From positions 7,626,001 through 7,690,000 of the forward strand of contig NC_135201.1 of NCBI RefSeq assembly GCF_050948175.1: a stretch of DNA of 64,000 bases, in the 5' to 3' direction. Origin of the DNA: Xylocopa sonorina (taxonomy: Eukaryota; Arthropoda; Insecta; Hymenoptera; Apidae). Made by a program: the position numbers and the translations under genes. The notes under the pieces are model-generated. The model did not search any database. It saw only the letters and a list, made by a program, of their open reading frames with translations, and was not told where the DNA came from. Shown piece by piece: positions 14,701-25,716 of the stretch (its first letter is position 1; the number at the start of each line of letters is the position of its first letter).

Positions 14701-17700
14701 GGATGAAAAATTAAAGTAATTCTAAAAAAATAAGAGAAATTTTCAGAAGATACTATATAATGTTATTTTCCAAAATAGATCACTAATACCGACATAACAA
14801 GAGAAACTCTAGTACCGAGATTTACAATCGATGAAACGAATACTCCTATTTATATTTAATTTGTGCTCTACGTCATTTGAACAGCGTGTCATTCAAGCAC
14901 TAATCATTGCAGACGTCATTATAGCCTTTACGATACTGATTCATAGGAATATGATTACCTCGAAGTTGCTCTGTGTTATTATCTTGATTAGCAATTTCGA
15001 AAAATGAAAATTGTACGCAATCTCCTTAAAAAAAAAACGATTAAAATGCAATCAGTTCATTTCTTATGTCAACGTTTTATTTTGTTCGTTTTTATATACA
15101 TATACGAAATAAAAAATTGTTTGTATATTAATTAATATTAAAAGTAGATTTTCTAGAATAGTCATTCGTTATGCGTTAATGCATATCCATGATTAGAAAC
15201 TCTGAGTTTATTTTTAGTTTTTTATTTAACAGTGACATTAATTTACGACAAATCTGTCTAGTTTGCGTGATTATTTGCAATTAATACTATAAGAATTAAT
15301 ATTCATATCAAGGAATCAATAGATGATTCGTAGCCTCAAGAATTTTATCATTTATTACCGATTATCGAAATAGTTATTCCCAATCATGTTCGGTCACACC
15401 CTGTTGTTCATACAAACAATTTGAATCTCCGATTTGGATCAGTACTTGTTAATTGAATGTTTATGCAATCTTGAGTAATATTTTTGCAAATCATGCAGAC
15501 ACACACACACACACACACTGATAATATTTAATGCGTACAATAAAGGGAATTTTAGAATTTCCTCCAATCTATATAAAAATCCCAAATGAGAGAAATTAAA
15601 TATTAAGGTTAATCTGATGCTAGTATAATACTTATAATAAACAAAATTTTATTTTATATTTTATTTTTGACAAATTTCTTGAGTTCTTTTGATCAGCTTT
15701 CGATCAGCTATCGATTATCACGTCAAAATATTTTTTTCCGTAGTTGCCTGATAGCAAGTTTTATAAGATGAAACAGCTGAATGTATTGTTATCCTAGCTT
15801 GATAAAAATTTTATCGTATTATTTCATCTGACGATGTCATCGACAGATAAGATTTTAATAGATTATCAATTTTGCAAGAGATGAGTACCAGTTATGTTGG
15901 TTTTAACAAAATTTCCCAACGACTATCTCTGTTTATGCGGTTGATTTTAGAGTATCAACGTGGATTTGCAATTCTTACAATTCATTCTTTCAGGAATAAA
16001 CCCAGTATCGTTTATGTTCTATATTTTTTTTTTTTATTATAAATTTGTACAAAAACAGGTCTGGCATATTTCTATTTAGGAAAATATCGGTGAGTGAATA
16101 ACAGCATGCATGTGAGCAGTGTATACTAATTAAAACAATGTTGACTAACAGTTATCTTTAGAAGATCCACAAAGGTTCGGCAGTTCCATACTTCAGAATC
16201 ATTTCTAAAGTATCTATCATTAAAAGTAAATCGATTCAATCATTTTATTCGTTACTATCTAGGTTTCGTTGAATTTTTGTGGATAAATAACAGTGTACGA
16301 TGATCAATTTACATCGAGAGGATATAAAATTGTTTGAGATAAATGTTGTACGAGACAGTCAATGGATAGTTTTAATTCTGTAATTTTATAAAGAAATTTT
16401 CTATATAATATAATAATGTAAAGAAAGGAGAAGAAGCTTCTTGCGCTAAAAAATAGTGAAATAAAGAGGCGACGATGAAATAATATATTTCAAGTTTCAT
16501 TCGTTAAAGTAATTTGCTAATTATCAAGCTTTAACGAATAGATAGTCTCGTCTTTACGAATAAATTGCACGAATGGTACTTGGGGTAGTAGCTAGTAGAC
16601 TGAGCCCGGCCTTCACGTTGCTAAATAGTCGCACAAGCATGAGTGCAGACGTGGGCTAAGTTCGAGATTCGTTCGGTTGATGGGTTTTCCAGCTTTTCTT
16701 AATACCTCACCAACTACAATCCGGGCTCAGTCGAGTGTTAATAGGTGCCGATAGGAACGGCCTAACCGTGGTTATCAGTCATATCTTTGTCCTCAGAGGG
16801 CCGTAATCAGGACCTGGATATCAGTAAGGTGGGGATCAGGGTGATGGATGAGCTGGTGAAACCCTTGAACGAGGTGCAGATCGACGATACTGAGTTCGCT
16901 TGCTTGAAGGCAATCGTTTTTTTCGATCCCAGTAAGTATCTTTCCAGTGCGGAGATATTTTTCTGGACGTGCTAACTACATCTGCTAGGTCAGAGGTCCA
17001 TTTGATTGAATCCGTCGATTTAATAAGTTTGGAATATATAAACTGGTATAGCAACATAGTATGTACATTCTCCTATCCTATGACCATAGTTATCGATAAT
17101 ATCCAGTTTAGTTGTGACAAGTAGAAGACTGCGTAGAATTTTGCGTGTCATTCGACGAAGATTTGCCGGCACGCGAGAACGATTGTCTCAATGAGATTTA
17201 ATTGACGATCGGCGCGGTCACCGCCGCCATACCAAAACGAATTGCAAACGATCGCAAGCTTGCTCTGCTTTTTCATATTACCTACGACTGGATCCTCTAA
17301 TTTATTCAATTCTTTCAGCCCCTCTGTTTACGGTATTTTCGATATCATTGTTTGATCAGAAACGCTGAATTGATTACGGTAGTTCCATGTACGTCCTGCT
17401 ACTTATTTTAGCTGGTAGATCACATTTCAATCGAAAAAATTGTTAAAGTTGTAAGACCGGAGAAATGAAAAGAAGTATTTCATTTCTGTGTTAAGGAACT
17501 TGATAGAATTAAATTTTTATACGCCTGTCATCGAGCAACTCACCTTACACCGCCCATTTTCGTAAGAAGTTTTAGCGGAACTTCCCTTAAATGATGTATG
17601 ACGAGTTGTTGATCTATAGGCGTTTGAAATCTATCTTTTATAATTATATTACTCATAGAAATCATTGACTATATAATATGCTGTTAATCTTGTAAGAAAC

Positions 17701-18267
17701 TGACCTGGGCGAACCTATATACATTTTACAACTTTTTTTTAATCATTTTTATTAACAGATGCAAAAGGATTAAGCGAACCACAGCGAATCAAGCAGCTGC
17801 GTTATCAGATACAGATCAACTTGGAGGACTACATAAGTGACAGACAATACGACAGTCGTGGTCGATTTGGCGAGATCCTCCTAACTTTACCAGCTTTACA
17901 GTCCATATCCTGGCAGATGATAGAACAGATACAATTTGTTCGATTGTTTGGTGTCGCGCACATTGACAACTTGCTGCAGGAAATGCTCTTAGGTGGAGCA
18001 ACAGCAGAGCTAAACGGTGCTACTACACCAATCGCAACTTCGAATGCTCCTGGGAGTTATGTGAGCAGTAACGAGAGTCCCAGCAGCCCTCTAACTCCAG
18101 CCAATGCTCCTCCATTGAGTCCTCAAGATCATCTTTTGACTAGTGGAAGTCCTGTCATGATCTTGAGGGATCTTACGCCCATTCAAAGTCAAGAAGACGT
18201 GACGAGCGTGACTGGGTTCAGAATGTTCAAACAGGAACCTAGTCTTGAGAGCGAGTCCACCTTTTAA
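11768..18267 (+). CDS. Hnf4: Hepatocyte nuclear factor 4 (NR2A nuclear receptor), N-terminal exon not found
   Basis: Coding exons are 11768-11969, 12083-12177, 13045-13181, 13774-14044, 16797-16931 and 17759-18267. All have AG/GT borders and joining phases, giving 448 codons before TAA. Counting from the Met at 11782, the DNA-binding domain has zinc finger 1 at C26, C29, C43, C46 (P-box DGCKG) and finger 2 at C62, C68, C78, C81. The ligand-binding domain follows across the next exons, with blocks such as LVEWAKYIPAFSEL, LDDQVALLRAHAGEHLLLG and IQFVRLFGVAHIDNLLQEML (helix 12/AF-2 region). The Ser/Pro-rich F-domain tail ends in ESESTF. HNF4 binds DNA as a homodimer in the nucleus. In flies it drives lipid mobilisation, beta-oxidation and mitochondrial gene expression. 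The exon opens with two bases of a split codon (then A-D-L-S-M), so an upstream exon is expected. An in-frame TAA at 11752 means that without splicing, translation would start at 11782. The largest internal intron is 14045-16796. Confidence 0.93.
14045..16796 (+). other. Hnf4 intron within the ligand-binding domain
   Basis: A 2.75 kb AT-rich intron splitting the ligand-binding-domain coding sequence after NCP, with the Glu codon divided 1/2 across it. It contains a short (AC)n run near 15499-15518 and no supported exon. The last 200 bases before the acceptor are less AT-rich, but no coding signal was recognised in them. Confidence 0.7.
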
Positions 18268-21200
18268 ATTATGTCTAAGGACATAAATGCATTAAGAACG
18301 ACATCTTTTGAAAATACTGGAAGATACTGAAGAATTTGTTTAATATAGCTTAACTTTAAGAATATTGAAAGATATTAAACGTGGAAAGAAAAAGTTTGGA
18401 GGATACAGGACAAACAGATGAGGAAAGGATGTTGGCAGAGTTTGAAGTTGGTGTACTTTCTGGTATGTCAGCTGGTGACTATACTGCTATGGTGTGCGTA
18501 GGATGGCTGATTTTCTAATGTTCAAAGAAAAGGCAAATGGAAATATGTTGGAACGTCTTTTAGAAGTTTCAGTGGAAAGACTTTAAAGTTACCAAGAATG
18601 GTGGAAAAAATTAGGAGGTCAAATAAGGTGCATTAAGTTCGCATTTTTATTATCTGGATGGGAAAGTTTTGCACAGTTTAAATATGGTGCATAATTAGAA
18701 ATCACGTAGACATTCATTTTGCAAATATCGAACGGTTTAACAAATCCTACGTGACTTGTGAACTGCCTCAGATATTTTTCTTGAAAATGAAATTATTCGG
18801 CTATGAATAATCGTTCGCTGGATAATTTCACAAAGAACTTTTTGAAGTGGAAGTGTTTCTTTAAATATTTGTGATCTAAACGAATTGAGAGAGTTTGTTG
18901 AAGATATCTAAAGATGGTAAACAACATGAAGGATTATCTTCGGACATTTTTAAAGATCTCAAGAGACACGATAAGATTTCGAGAAACGTGTCGAAGATCT
19001 AATGAGATCGGAAATTAAAAATAAATTTTTTAAATCGTCTTCATTCTACCGACAAAACTGACATTCAGACTTTTGACGATCTCTAGTGATCTTTTTGAAC
19101 AATTTTTAAATGCTAGTGACAAATCCCTATTAAAAATACAAGTGAACACATTTTTTATATTCAAATTTTACACGTTTGTAAATGTAATTGCGGTTTAAGC
19201 AAAAGAAGCAAATAGAGCAACAGGAGATAGCCTTTTATTTGAAAGTACAGTTCAGTAGTTTTTTTTTCGTAGACTAGTAACTCAGTTTGCCAGAAATAGA
19301 GTGTAATCGTCAGAAATGTTACCATATTCCCGAATACAGAGTAAAAGTCACGCTCAATCGATTGCTCAATTAATCATTAATTACCTTAATCATAAGGTTT
19401 AATCAAAATCGGTCGATTTAAGGAGAAGATTCTTTTGTCACTATAAACTTAACTTAAATCACGCGATGACACAATCGTTCATTTTTTTTTTGCATAATAT
19501 TTAATAATCATATTTGACAAGTGAAAGATCGAGGGAAGCAGTAAAACTAAACACGACGAGGGTCCAAAAGAATGAACTTGAACTGAAAGCTATAATAAAA
19601 AAGTAAGAAAACGCGCAAACCATCGTTTTCCATTTTGTAGAAAACTACAGATTGTAGATCCTCATCGTCTCCCTCCTCGATTTTTCAATTATTATCGAAA
19701 TAAAAAAAAAGAAACGGTTTTTTGACTTAAAAGAAAACTAACAAAAAAAAAAAAAAAAAAAAAGAACGACACTGCGTTTATTCGAATTTATTATTATAAT
19801 AGGAACTACCATATTTTATATATCGTAGGGACGTATTTAACGAAACGGAAAACTTTTTCTATTTTAATATCCAATTTCGTCGAAGAAATGATATATTTTT
19901 TTAATTTGATCTTGTTTTATATAATTACAAGATGGAATGCAAACGACCGACCTCTGAATGCAACAATAATGATTAATTTTAACTGTTATATTCGTAGGAA
20001 GTAAGCGTATTGTTATTTATACAAAGGGTTTATTAATTATATTATTTATAATATATTCCTACAGAGACATATTTTTATTAACGCAATAAATATATTGTTA
20101 TCCCTGTTATAAAGAATATGCATTGTATTATACGTACGATTAGCGATTTTAAAAGTAACGAAACATTTTTATATGAATAGTCTGTCTTTTTCGAACGATA
20201 CCAGACGAACGCGCAATACATCTCATAGTTTCTTTTTTACTTCACTTCAACAGAGATATGTATACATTTAAGAGAACAAAACAAGAGTTATAAATAATTA
20301 TTGTACATAACATTTGTAAGAATATAAGTTATACGTCGAACAGACACTGATATATTTACAATCAGATCATCTTCATGTACCGTGCAAGCGATAGGATATA
20401 AATTCTATTTTCTACAGATATTAATGACAAAATGACGGCAACATTTCTATCTTTGTCCGTTTAAAAGATTTTCTATTTATCAAACGTTTGCGTATGAAAT
20501 TTTATGCAAACTTATTTAAATAATTAGGAAGTATACGTATTAGGATCGTTTCGCTCTAGTAAAAATATTTATTATAACGAAGAGAAATGTTGAAACTATC
20601 ACTCTGGGCTCCATTCACCTAAAGCATCGTGCATTTTGAAAATTTTTGACGAGAAAAAATAGAAAAAAATTTGAAACATTTTTCTAATGTTCAATGATAT
20701 GAAGAAACTACTATAGTTAGTAGAAATGTTTATGATTAAAAATTTTTATAAATCCTATGATATATATTGTATATTCTTAGGTTCCGGACGATTTTAAATT
20801 CACATTCCATAGAAGAAATAAAAAATAATTAGCGAGTAGTTAGCACCTCTCTCAATGAGGACAGGAGCATACGCCATTGCAATGCAATTTTTTTTTAGGG
20901 AAGGAGTACGCGTGCTTTTGTTAATGTCCTGTACATTTGGAATGCACTTTGGTTTCTAGTTTTATTCCACGAGAAATTTCTACCACTGTTCAATGTATTT
21001 AGGAAATTTCAAATTCAATTGAAAATGTCATTAAACATTATGTTATGTATACATATAAAATGTGTGGGACATAAATACTCTTGATCTAGAAAAGTGAAGG
21101 AATACCATGCAATTTGTAACAAAATTAATCTTACACTTTATTAATAAAAATTCAGAGTACATAGTAATTGATATTTAAACGAACTGAAATCATTACTGTA

Positions 21201-21739
21201 CAAAAAGTGTATAATTTTAAGTAAACAAATTGTTAATTCCAAATGTGCATCGCGACTTCTGTTAGGTTTCGTATTTATGGCCGGCTAAGAAGCAATAATG
21301 TAATTAAATAAATGTAGATCTATTTTAAGGTATAGAATTACGATTAGCACATAATGCTAGAGATGAAATTTTCTCTCTAATAATACAAAATATCATATAA
21401 ATAAAATTTACAGTTTTTCTTTTTTTTTTATGTAACATGAGTTTAGACGTATACACGAATTGTAAATTACTGAAAGTGATAATATATATATATATATATT
21501 ATCGTTAATCAACAAGGAAATTAGTTGAATAAAAATAAAATTTACGACAAATTTATCCGCTTAATTTGTAATTGAGACATAATTTTATACTATTTTCCGC
21601 GTTTCTCAAGGTTTATAAGAATACTAACTTAAAAAATAAATTCAATATAAAAGGAGACCCTTTATTTATTAATTACATACAATTTTCGAATTATGGAATA
21701 TTAATATACCTTTAGTAGAATACTACAATATAAAATAAA
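18268..21739 (+). other. Hnf4 3' UTR and downstream sequence
   Basis: AT-rich sequence after the Hnf4 stop codon. It has no reading frame with protein-like content and includes a poly(A) tract at about 19742-19763 and a (TA)n run at 21482-21499. Several AATAAA hexamers occur, so the mRNA end is uncertain. No further gene was seen before the foldback element at 21740. Confidence 0.6.
20085..20090 (+). terminator. Candidate Hnf4 poly(A) signal
   Basis: AATAAA about 1.8 kb past the Hnf4 stop, in an AT-rich context. Other hexamers are nearby, so this is only one plausible end. Confidence 0.3.
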
Positions 21740-22228
21740 AAAATTCCTTAATTTTCATTTAATAGAAAGAGTCAAATAAATTGTATCTCCCGCTTTAAAG
21801 GTAAAAGAGAGAATGATATATAAGAAAGCTATAAGACAGAGTGAGACAGATGCTGCTCCCTCTACTTTGGATCCTCTGGCGCCATCTCTGTGAAAAGTGC
21901 TCAAACTGGTCGCACATAATTATCGACAGCGAAGTGAACTACTCAAGAACTACTAGCGCCATCTCTGCGGAAAATATTGAAACTAATGCTTGACCAGTTT
22001 CAGCGCTCCTCCCAGAGATGGCGCTAGTGCTTCAGTAGTTCACTTCACTGTCGATAATTATGTGCGACCAGTTTGAGCACTTTTCACTTATAGCTTTCTT
22101 ATATATCTTTCTCTCTCTTACCTCCAAGGTGGGAGATATAATTATTACTTTTACTCTTTGTGTTCAACGAAAATTAGGGAATTTATTTAATCAGCAGTAC
22201 TCTAAAATTCTGTAATTAAAATGGGAGG
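21740..22228. mobile_element. Foldback (palindromic) element, family A copy 1
   Basis: An imperfect palindrome of about 440 bp. The left arm starts with TTCCTTAATTTTC and TATCTCCCGC, and the right arm ends with their reverse complements near 22130-22183. Paired internal blocks are GTCGCACATAATTATCGACA (left) against its complement near 22040-22070, and AGCGCCATCTCTG against CAGAGATGGCGCT. AGATGGCGC-type motifs (either strand) lie at 21878, 21956 and 22016. It encodes no protein, so it is a non-autonomous element. A second copy at 61792-62277 shares both the arms and an extra right-hand tail (TTTAATCAGCAGTACTCT) that reaches about 22228, close to the mael 5' side. Confidence 0.85.
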
Positions 22229-22805
22229 TATTGTTTGTCATTTTCTTGGAGGGCTTACGGTTTGGAAAATACAATCAAAAATATGAATGAAACTGCTGTT
22301 TCTCTGAAAAGAACAAAAATCCCAATTTTGTCTGCCATTTTTGCAAATCGGATTTAGATTTATATGAACTTTTTTATTGCTTTTTAGGTGTAGTATTAAC
22401 TGTAAAAATCTTTCGCACGAGTAGTAGTGAATCAGCCTTGTATATGGGATTTGTTCAAGTATGAAATCTATCTGTACACTTGTTAGAAAGAGAGGGTAGC
22501 TCTTTGAATTAGATTACTTAAGTAATTACTTAAGTAATTCATAGTTGTACAAGATGTAAAAGATTTAGGAGATTGTAATAGATGATTTTCGCGCGTATAA
22601 GTCAATTAGAGGAACAATTGAAGGACGCTGTAGGTGGTGTGAGGATAATAATAGAGGATACTGTTTCAGCTTTGTCCCTGCCACCTGCGTATTAATGACT
22701 GTATTTTCATAAGGATATTAGCAGCGACTCAATTAATTTTACACACGTTTCAGGGTAATTTCGTTTGTTTAATTTGGTATTTCGAAGAAAAACTCTTCTC
22801 CAGGT
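22229..22805 (+). other. mael upstream region with possible leader exons
   Basis: This interval probably holds the mael promoter and 5' UTR. A good splice acceptor (TTGCTTTTTAG, ending 22387) and a donor-like GTATGA at 22459 bound a possible exon 22388-22458. CTTCTCCAG ends at 22803, just before the mael ATG, and could be the matching acceptor. A 37-codon ATG frame lies at 22582-22695. None of these has confirming evidence. A palindromic tandem built on ACTTAAGTAATT is at 22513-22538. Confidence 0.35.
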
Positions 22806-24254
22806 ATGTCGAAGAAAGTAAAAGGACGAAATGCGTTTTATTTCTTTATGGTTGACTGGTGTCAGAAACAAAAAAACGGTAAGAAGAGTTTGAAGGAGGC
22901 TGCAGTGGATCCAAAATGTAACGAGGAGTGGAGGAACATGACGCCCCAACAAAAGGGGATTTATGAGGCCAGGGCGAAAGATAGTAAGGTTAAAAGCCAA
23001 AAAACCGCGGGACTGAAAACAGCGATCGGGGAAAGCATGAAAGATGTCGAGGCGCGCGAGAGAGAGGAGAAAGAATTTGAGGAGCTTATGCACCAATACA
23101 TAGAATCGGTCGTGTTGATGGGTAAAAGACATAATAGTTTAGAAAAGTTGAAATTCATGTTTATACACGTGAACTGGTATTTCGGAAGGGACGTGGGTAT
23201 TAACACGTACGAATTCTGCCCGGCCGAGTTTGCGCTGGCAGAGTTTAGTCTAAAAGATGGTATCGTTAATGTATATCATGAAATATTAAAGGTAACTATA
23301 CCATTAGGTTGGAGGGCAGATGCAATTGAGTTTAGCCAGCAAACGCACCAAATACCTATAGAACTAGCCGAAGGTCAAAGTGACTTTCAGCTTATGTACA
23401 GCAAGTTCATCAACATTTTAGAAACGAATAAAACTGGCAACAAGTTTCCTCCATTGTTTACCATAAAAGAAATGACTCCTGCAGTAGAATCGTTGCTAAT
23501 TAAAATGACTAAGGCTGGCAATGGATCGATCGAAGATTTTGTAGTCTATTCCATAGAAGCACTTTTTGGAGAATTACGAAACGCTGCTGTGCAAGATGTG
23601 GACGATCAGAGCATACCGCTAGTAATCGCTGAGAATGAATTTAAAAAGGATAAATTTTCCTCTGTACGAGATCTCGAATGTGACTTTCATAAGAATATAG
23701 ACGGTACATCACTGTATTGTAGCAAGGCTGTAGTAAGACGATGGGGTTTCACGATATGCGACTACTGCTGTGAATATGTCGGTATAACACCTATCAATGA
23801 TATACATTGTCCTATTCCTCAATCGTACGTTCATCAAGATGATCAAAACAATGAAAAACAAGATGCTAGTAGCATTGATTTCTATCTTAAAAATTTAAAT
23901 ATAGCGGACAAGCGAAAATTTATTGAAATGAATGGAGTATCTCAAGATCATAGAAGGAAAGTATCTGAACGCAATTATAACGATGAGCAACATAGACGTA
24001 ACCTGTGTAAACCATTGGAAATAATTGACCATAGTAAAATTGACGCGAGCGCTTCAAGCTCAACAGTCGTAGATATGCCGTCACGGCCATTACGTTTACC
24101 CAAAACAATGGCCCAAGCGCTTAACGGAATAGAGGATACTTCCAATCTATTTAAGCAAGAAGATTTCCCTGTAATTGGAGGAAGAGGTATTATGTCTAAG
24201 AAACAGACCACAGAGATTAAGTTTCCTCTAGGAAGGGGACGTGGATATCATTAA
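22806..24254 (+). CDS. mael: Maelstrom, piRNA-pathway HMG-box protein
   Basis: A single 483-codon exon including TAA (482 aa). An HMG-box occupies about residues 5-70 (KGRNAFYFFMVDW, EEWRNMTPQQKGIYEARAK). The MAEL domain, an RNase H-like fold, spans about 95-325. It includes the FCPAEFALAEFSLKDG block with candidate metal-site Glu at 141 or 146, THQIPIEL, and a zinc-site-like C292-x2-H295 followed by C305 (ECDFHK, LYCSKA). A basic, low-complexity tail ends in GRGRGYH. Maelstrom acts in germ-cell nuage and nucleus for piRNA-guided transposon silencing. The start at 22806 is chosen because the HMG-box begins within a few residues and a splice-acceptor-like CTTCTCCAG sits two bases upstream, suggesting a 5' UTR intron. 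The coding region has no introns. Psf3 lies tail-to-tail downstream. Confidence 0.95.
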   Translation: MSKKVKGRNAFYFFMVDWCQKQKNGKKSLKEAAVDPKCNEEWRNMTPQQKGIYEARAKDSKVKSQKTAGLKTAIGESMKDVEAREREEKEFEELMHQYIESVVLMGKRHNSLEKLKFMFIHVNWYFGRDVGINTYEFCPAEFALAEFSLKDGIVNVYHEILKVTIPLGWRADAIEFSQQTHQIPIELAEGQSDFQLMYSKFINILETNKTGNKFPPLFTIKEMTPAVESLLIKMTKAGNGSIEDFVVYSIEALFGELRNAAVQDVDDQSIPLVIAENEFKKDKFSSVRDLECDFHKNIDGTSLYCSKAVVRRWGFTICDYCCEYVGITPINDIHCPIPQSYVHQDDQNNEKQDASSIDFYLKNLNIADKRKFIEMNGVSQDHRRKVSERNYNDEQHRRNLCKPLEIIDHSKIDASASSSTVVDMPSRPLRLPKTMAQALNGIEDTSNLFKQEDFPVIGGRGIMSKKQTTEIKFPLGRGRGYH

Positions 24255-24304
24255 TCGTTTAAGATGTTTGACATAAAAGAAGGAACTTTACTTTGTTTAT
24301 AACT

Positions 24305-24310
24305 TTTATT
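24305..24310 (-). terminator. Candidate Psf3 poly(A) signal
   Basis: Minus-strand AATAAA about 465 bases beyond the Psf3 stop. It is the nearest canonical hexamer on that strand and lies within mael 3' sequence. Confidence 0.3.
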
Positions 24311-24361
24311 TTTATACTAATGCTAGATCTACAAAATGATGTTATATTAGCTATATCTGTG

Positions 24362-24367
24362 AATAAA
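24362..24367 (+). terminator. Candidate mael poly(A) signal
   Basis: AATAAA about 108 bases after the mael stop codon, in an AT-rich context typical of insect 3' ends. Confidence 0.5.
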
Positions 24368-24773
24368 ACGAAGACTATTTTTGTACTGATAATTCCGAAA
24401 CATTTAAATTCTTCCTCATTTAACATCATTTTTCTTTAAGATGGGCTACTTTATAAATGAAAAAACGAATTTTTTAACAAAATATTACATATATTTGTAT
24501 TTTCTTTCAATATCATATAAAAAAAGAATGTTTCTTGGTACATATTACGTAAAATACTCGTTACAATATCAAGTAACTACACACAGTTGTCTTTTATAAT
24601 AAAATAATATGATTCCTAAGTACAATAAAAAAATTGCTTTAGAATGAGCAGGATTACATTAGAAAATATCACATTCTTTTTCAATTATTTTACGTAATTT
24701 ACGTTACGTTATGATAAAATAAAAAAACTGAATATTCATGCACTTGCATCTAGCTTATTTTGTAAAAATAATA

Positions 24774-25716
24774 TTAATCGAGCTCGCAGTGTATACGTTT
24801 TCGTTTTTTCAAGTTAGTTGAGATCTCGGATGGCAGAATGCTATTAGTGCCCGCTTTGAGCCACTCTAAAAGCTTGAGCTTCGCTTTACGACCACTAAGA
24901 AATAGATCTCTTTCGAGTCGAGGAAGTTGACTGATCAGCATGGGATCGGATATAGGATTCTGAGCCCAATCCATGACTACCCGGAAACGAGACTTAAATG
25001 TCTACAAATGAAAAAATAAAGTACTCTCACGTACACAGAAACATACTTAAAAACTACTAAAATTGTAAAATCTAATACTTGATTCCACTACGACTCACTT
25101 GTAACAAACTTTCTGTGATTTGTTCAGAATCTCTATCATTCAACTTTCTTACGTGTATTCCTAACTCGTAATAGAATGGACTCCAGTTACTTAAGACGAT
25201 AGCATCAGCATCCGCATCCAAAATTTCTCTGTTAATGTACAGATAGAAACAAATATAAGTAGGAAAATAATGAGAGAGTATGAATTAAAAACAAAACAAT
25301 TAAGTAAACAATAAAATTAGAACCTGTATCCTTCCTTGTATATTTTTGGTATATCGATGCTAACTACCGAGTTTTGCAAACTTTTCAATGGCTCTGCCAA
25401 CCACAATGGAAATTCAATTTTTGATCCTACTTTTAAGTCATCCGTTCTAGATGAAGAATCGAGGAAACCTTCAAATGTAACATTAATAAATTAAAATAAT
25501 GTAATAAACAAATTGTTATGGATGTTGTGTGTGTTACAGGATAAATGAAAAGTTTAAAACTGAAAGTACAGAAAAGTACTTTCAACAAACTCTAATTAAT
25601 TAAAGATTACCTAGTCCAGGTAATTCTACCTCAATTTTACATAATATTCTTTCCTCAGAGGATAGAATATCATTTATTGCGAAATAATCTGGCGCATAGC
25701 TCTGACAACAGGCCAT
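24774..25716 (-). CDS. Psf3: GINS complex subunit 3 (PSF3)
   Basis: Four coding exons on the minus strand: 25716-25611, 25468-25324, 25228-25099 and 25001-24774. All have GT-AG borders and matching phases, giving 202 aa plus stop, close to the roughly 200-215 aa usual for PSF3. The protein begins MACCQSYAPDYFAINDIL. It contains the PSF3 blocks CKIEVELPGLGFLD, IEFPLWLAEPLKS and SNWSPFYYELG, and ends KKRKRIHCELD. PSF3 is one of four GINS subunits that join Cdc45 and MCM2-7 to form the CMG replicative helicase in the nucleus. The start is the ATG directly before the conserved N-terminal block. It is divergent from RanBPM (617 bases between start codons) and convergent with mael. Confidence 0.94.

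Larger units (their letters stand above)
24255..24773. other. Convergent intergenic/3' UTR region between mael and Psf3
   Basis: An AT-rich 519-bp gap between the stop codons of two converging genes. A plus-strand AATAAA at 24362-24367 suits mael. The only clear minus-strand AATAAA (TTTATT on the plus strand) is at 24305-24310, inside the mael 3' UTR, so the two transcripts may overlap at their 3' ends. No other gene was seen. Confidence 0.6.
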
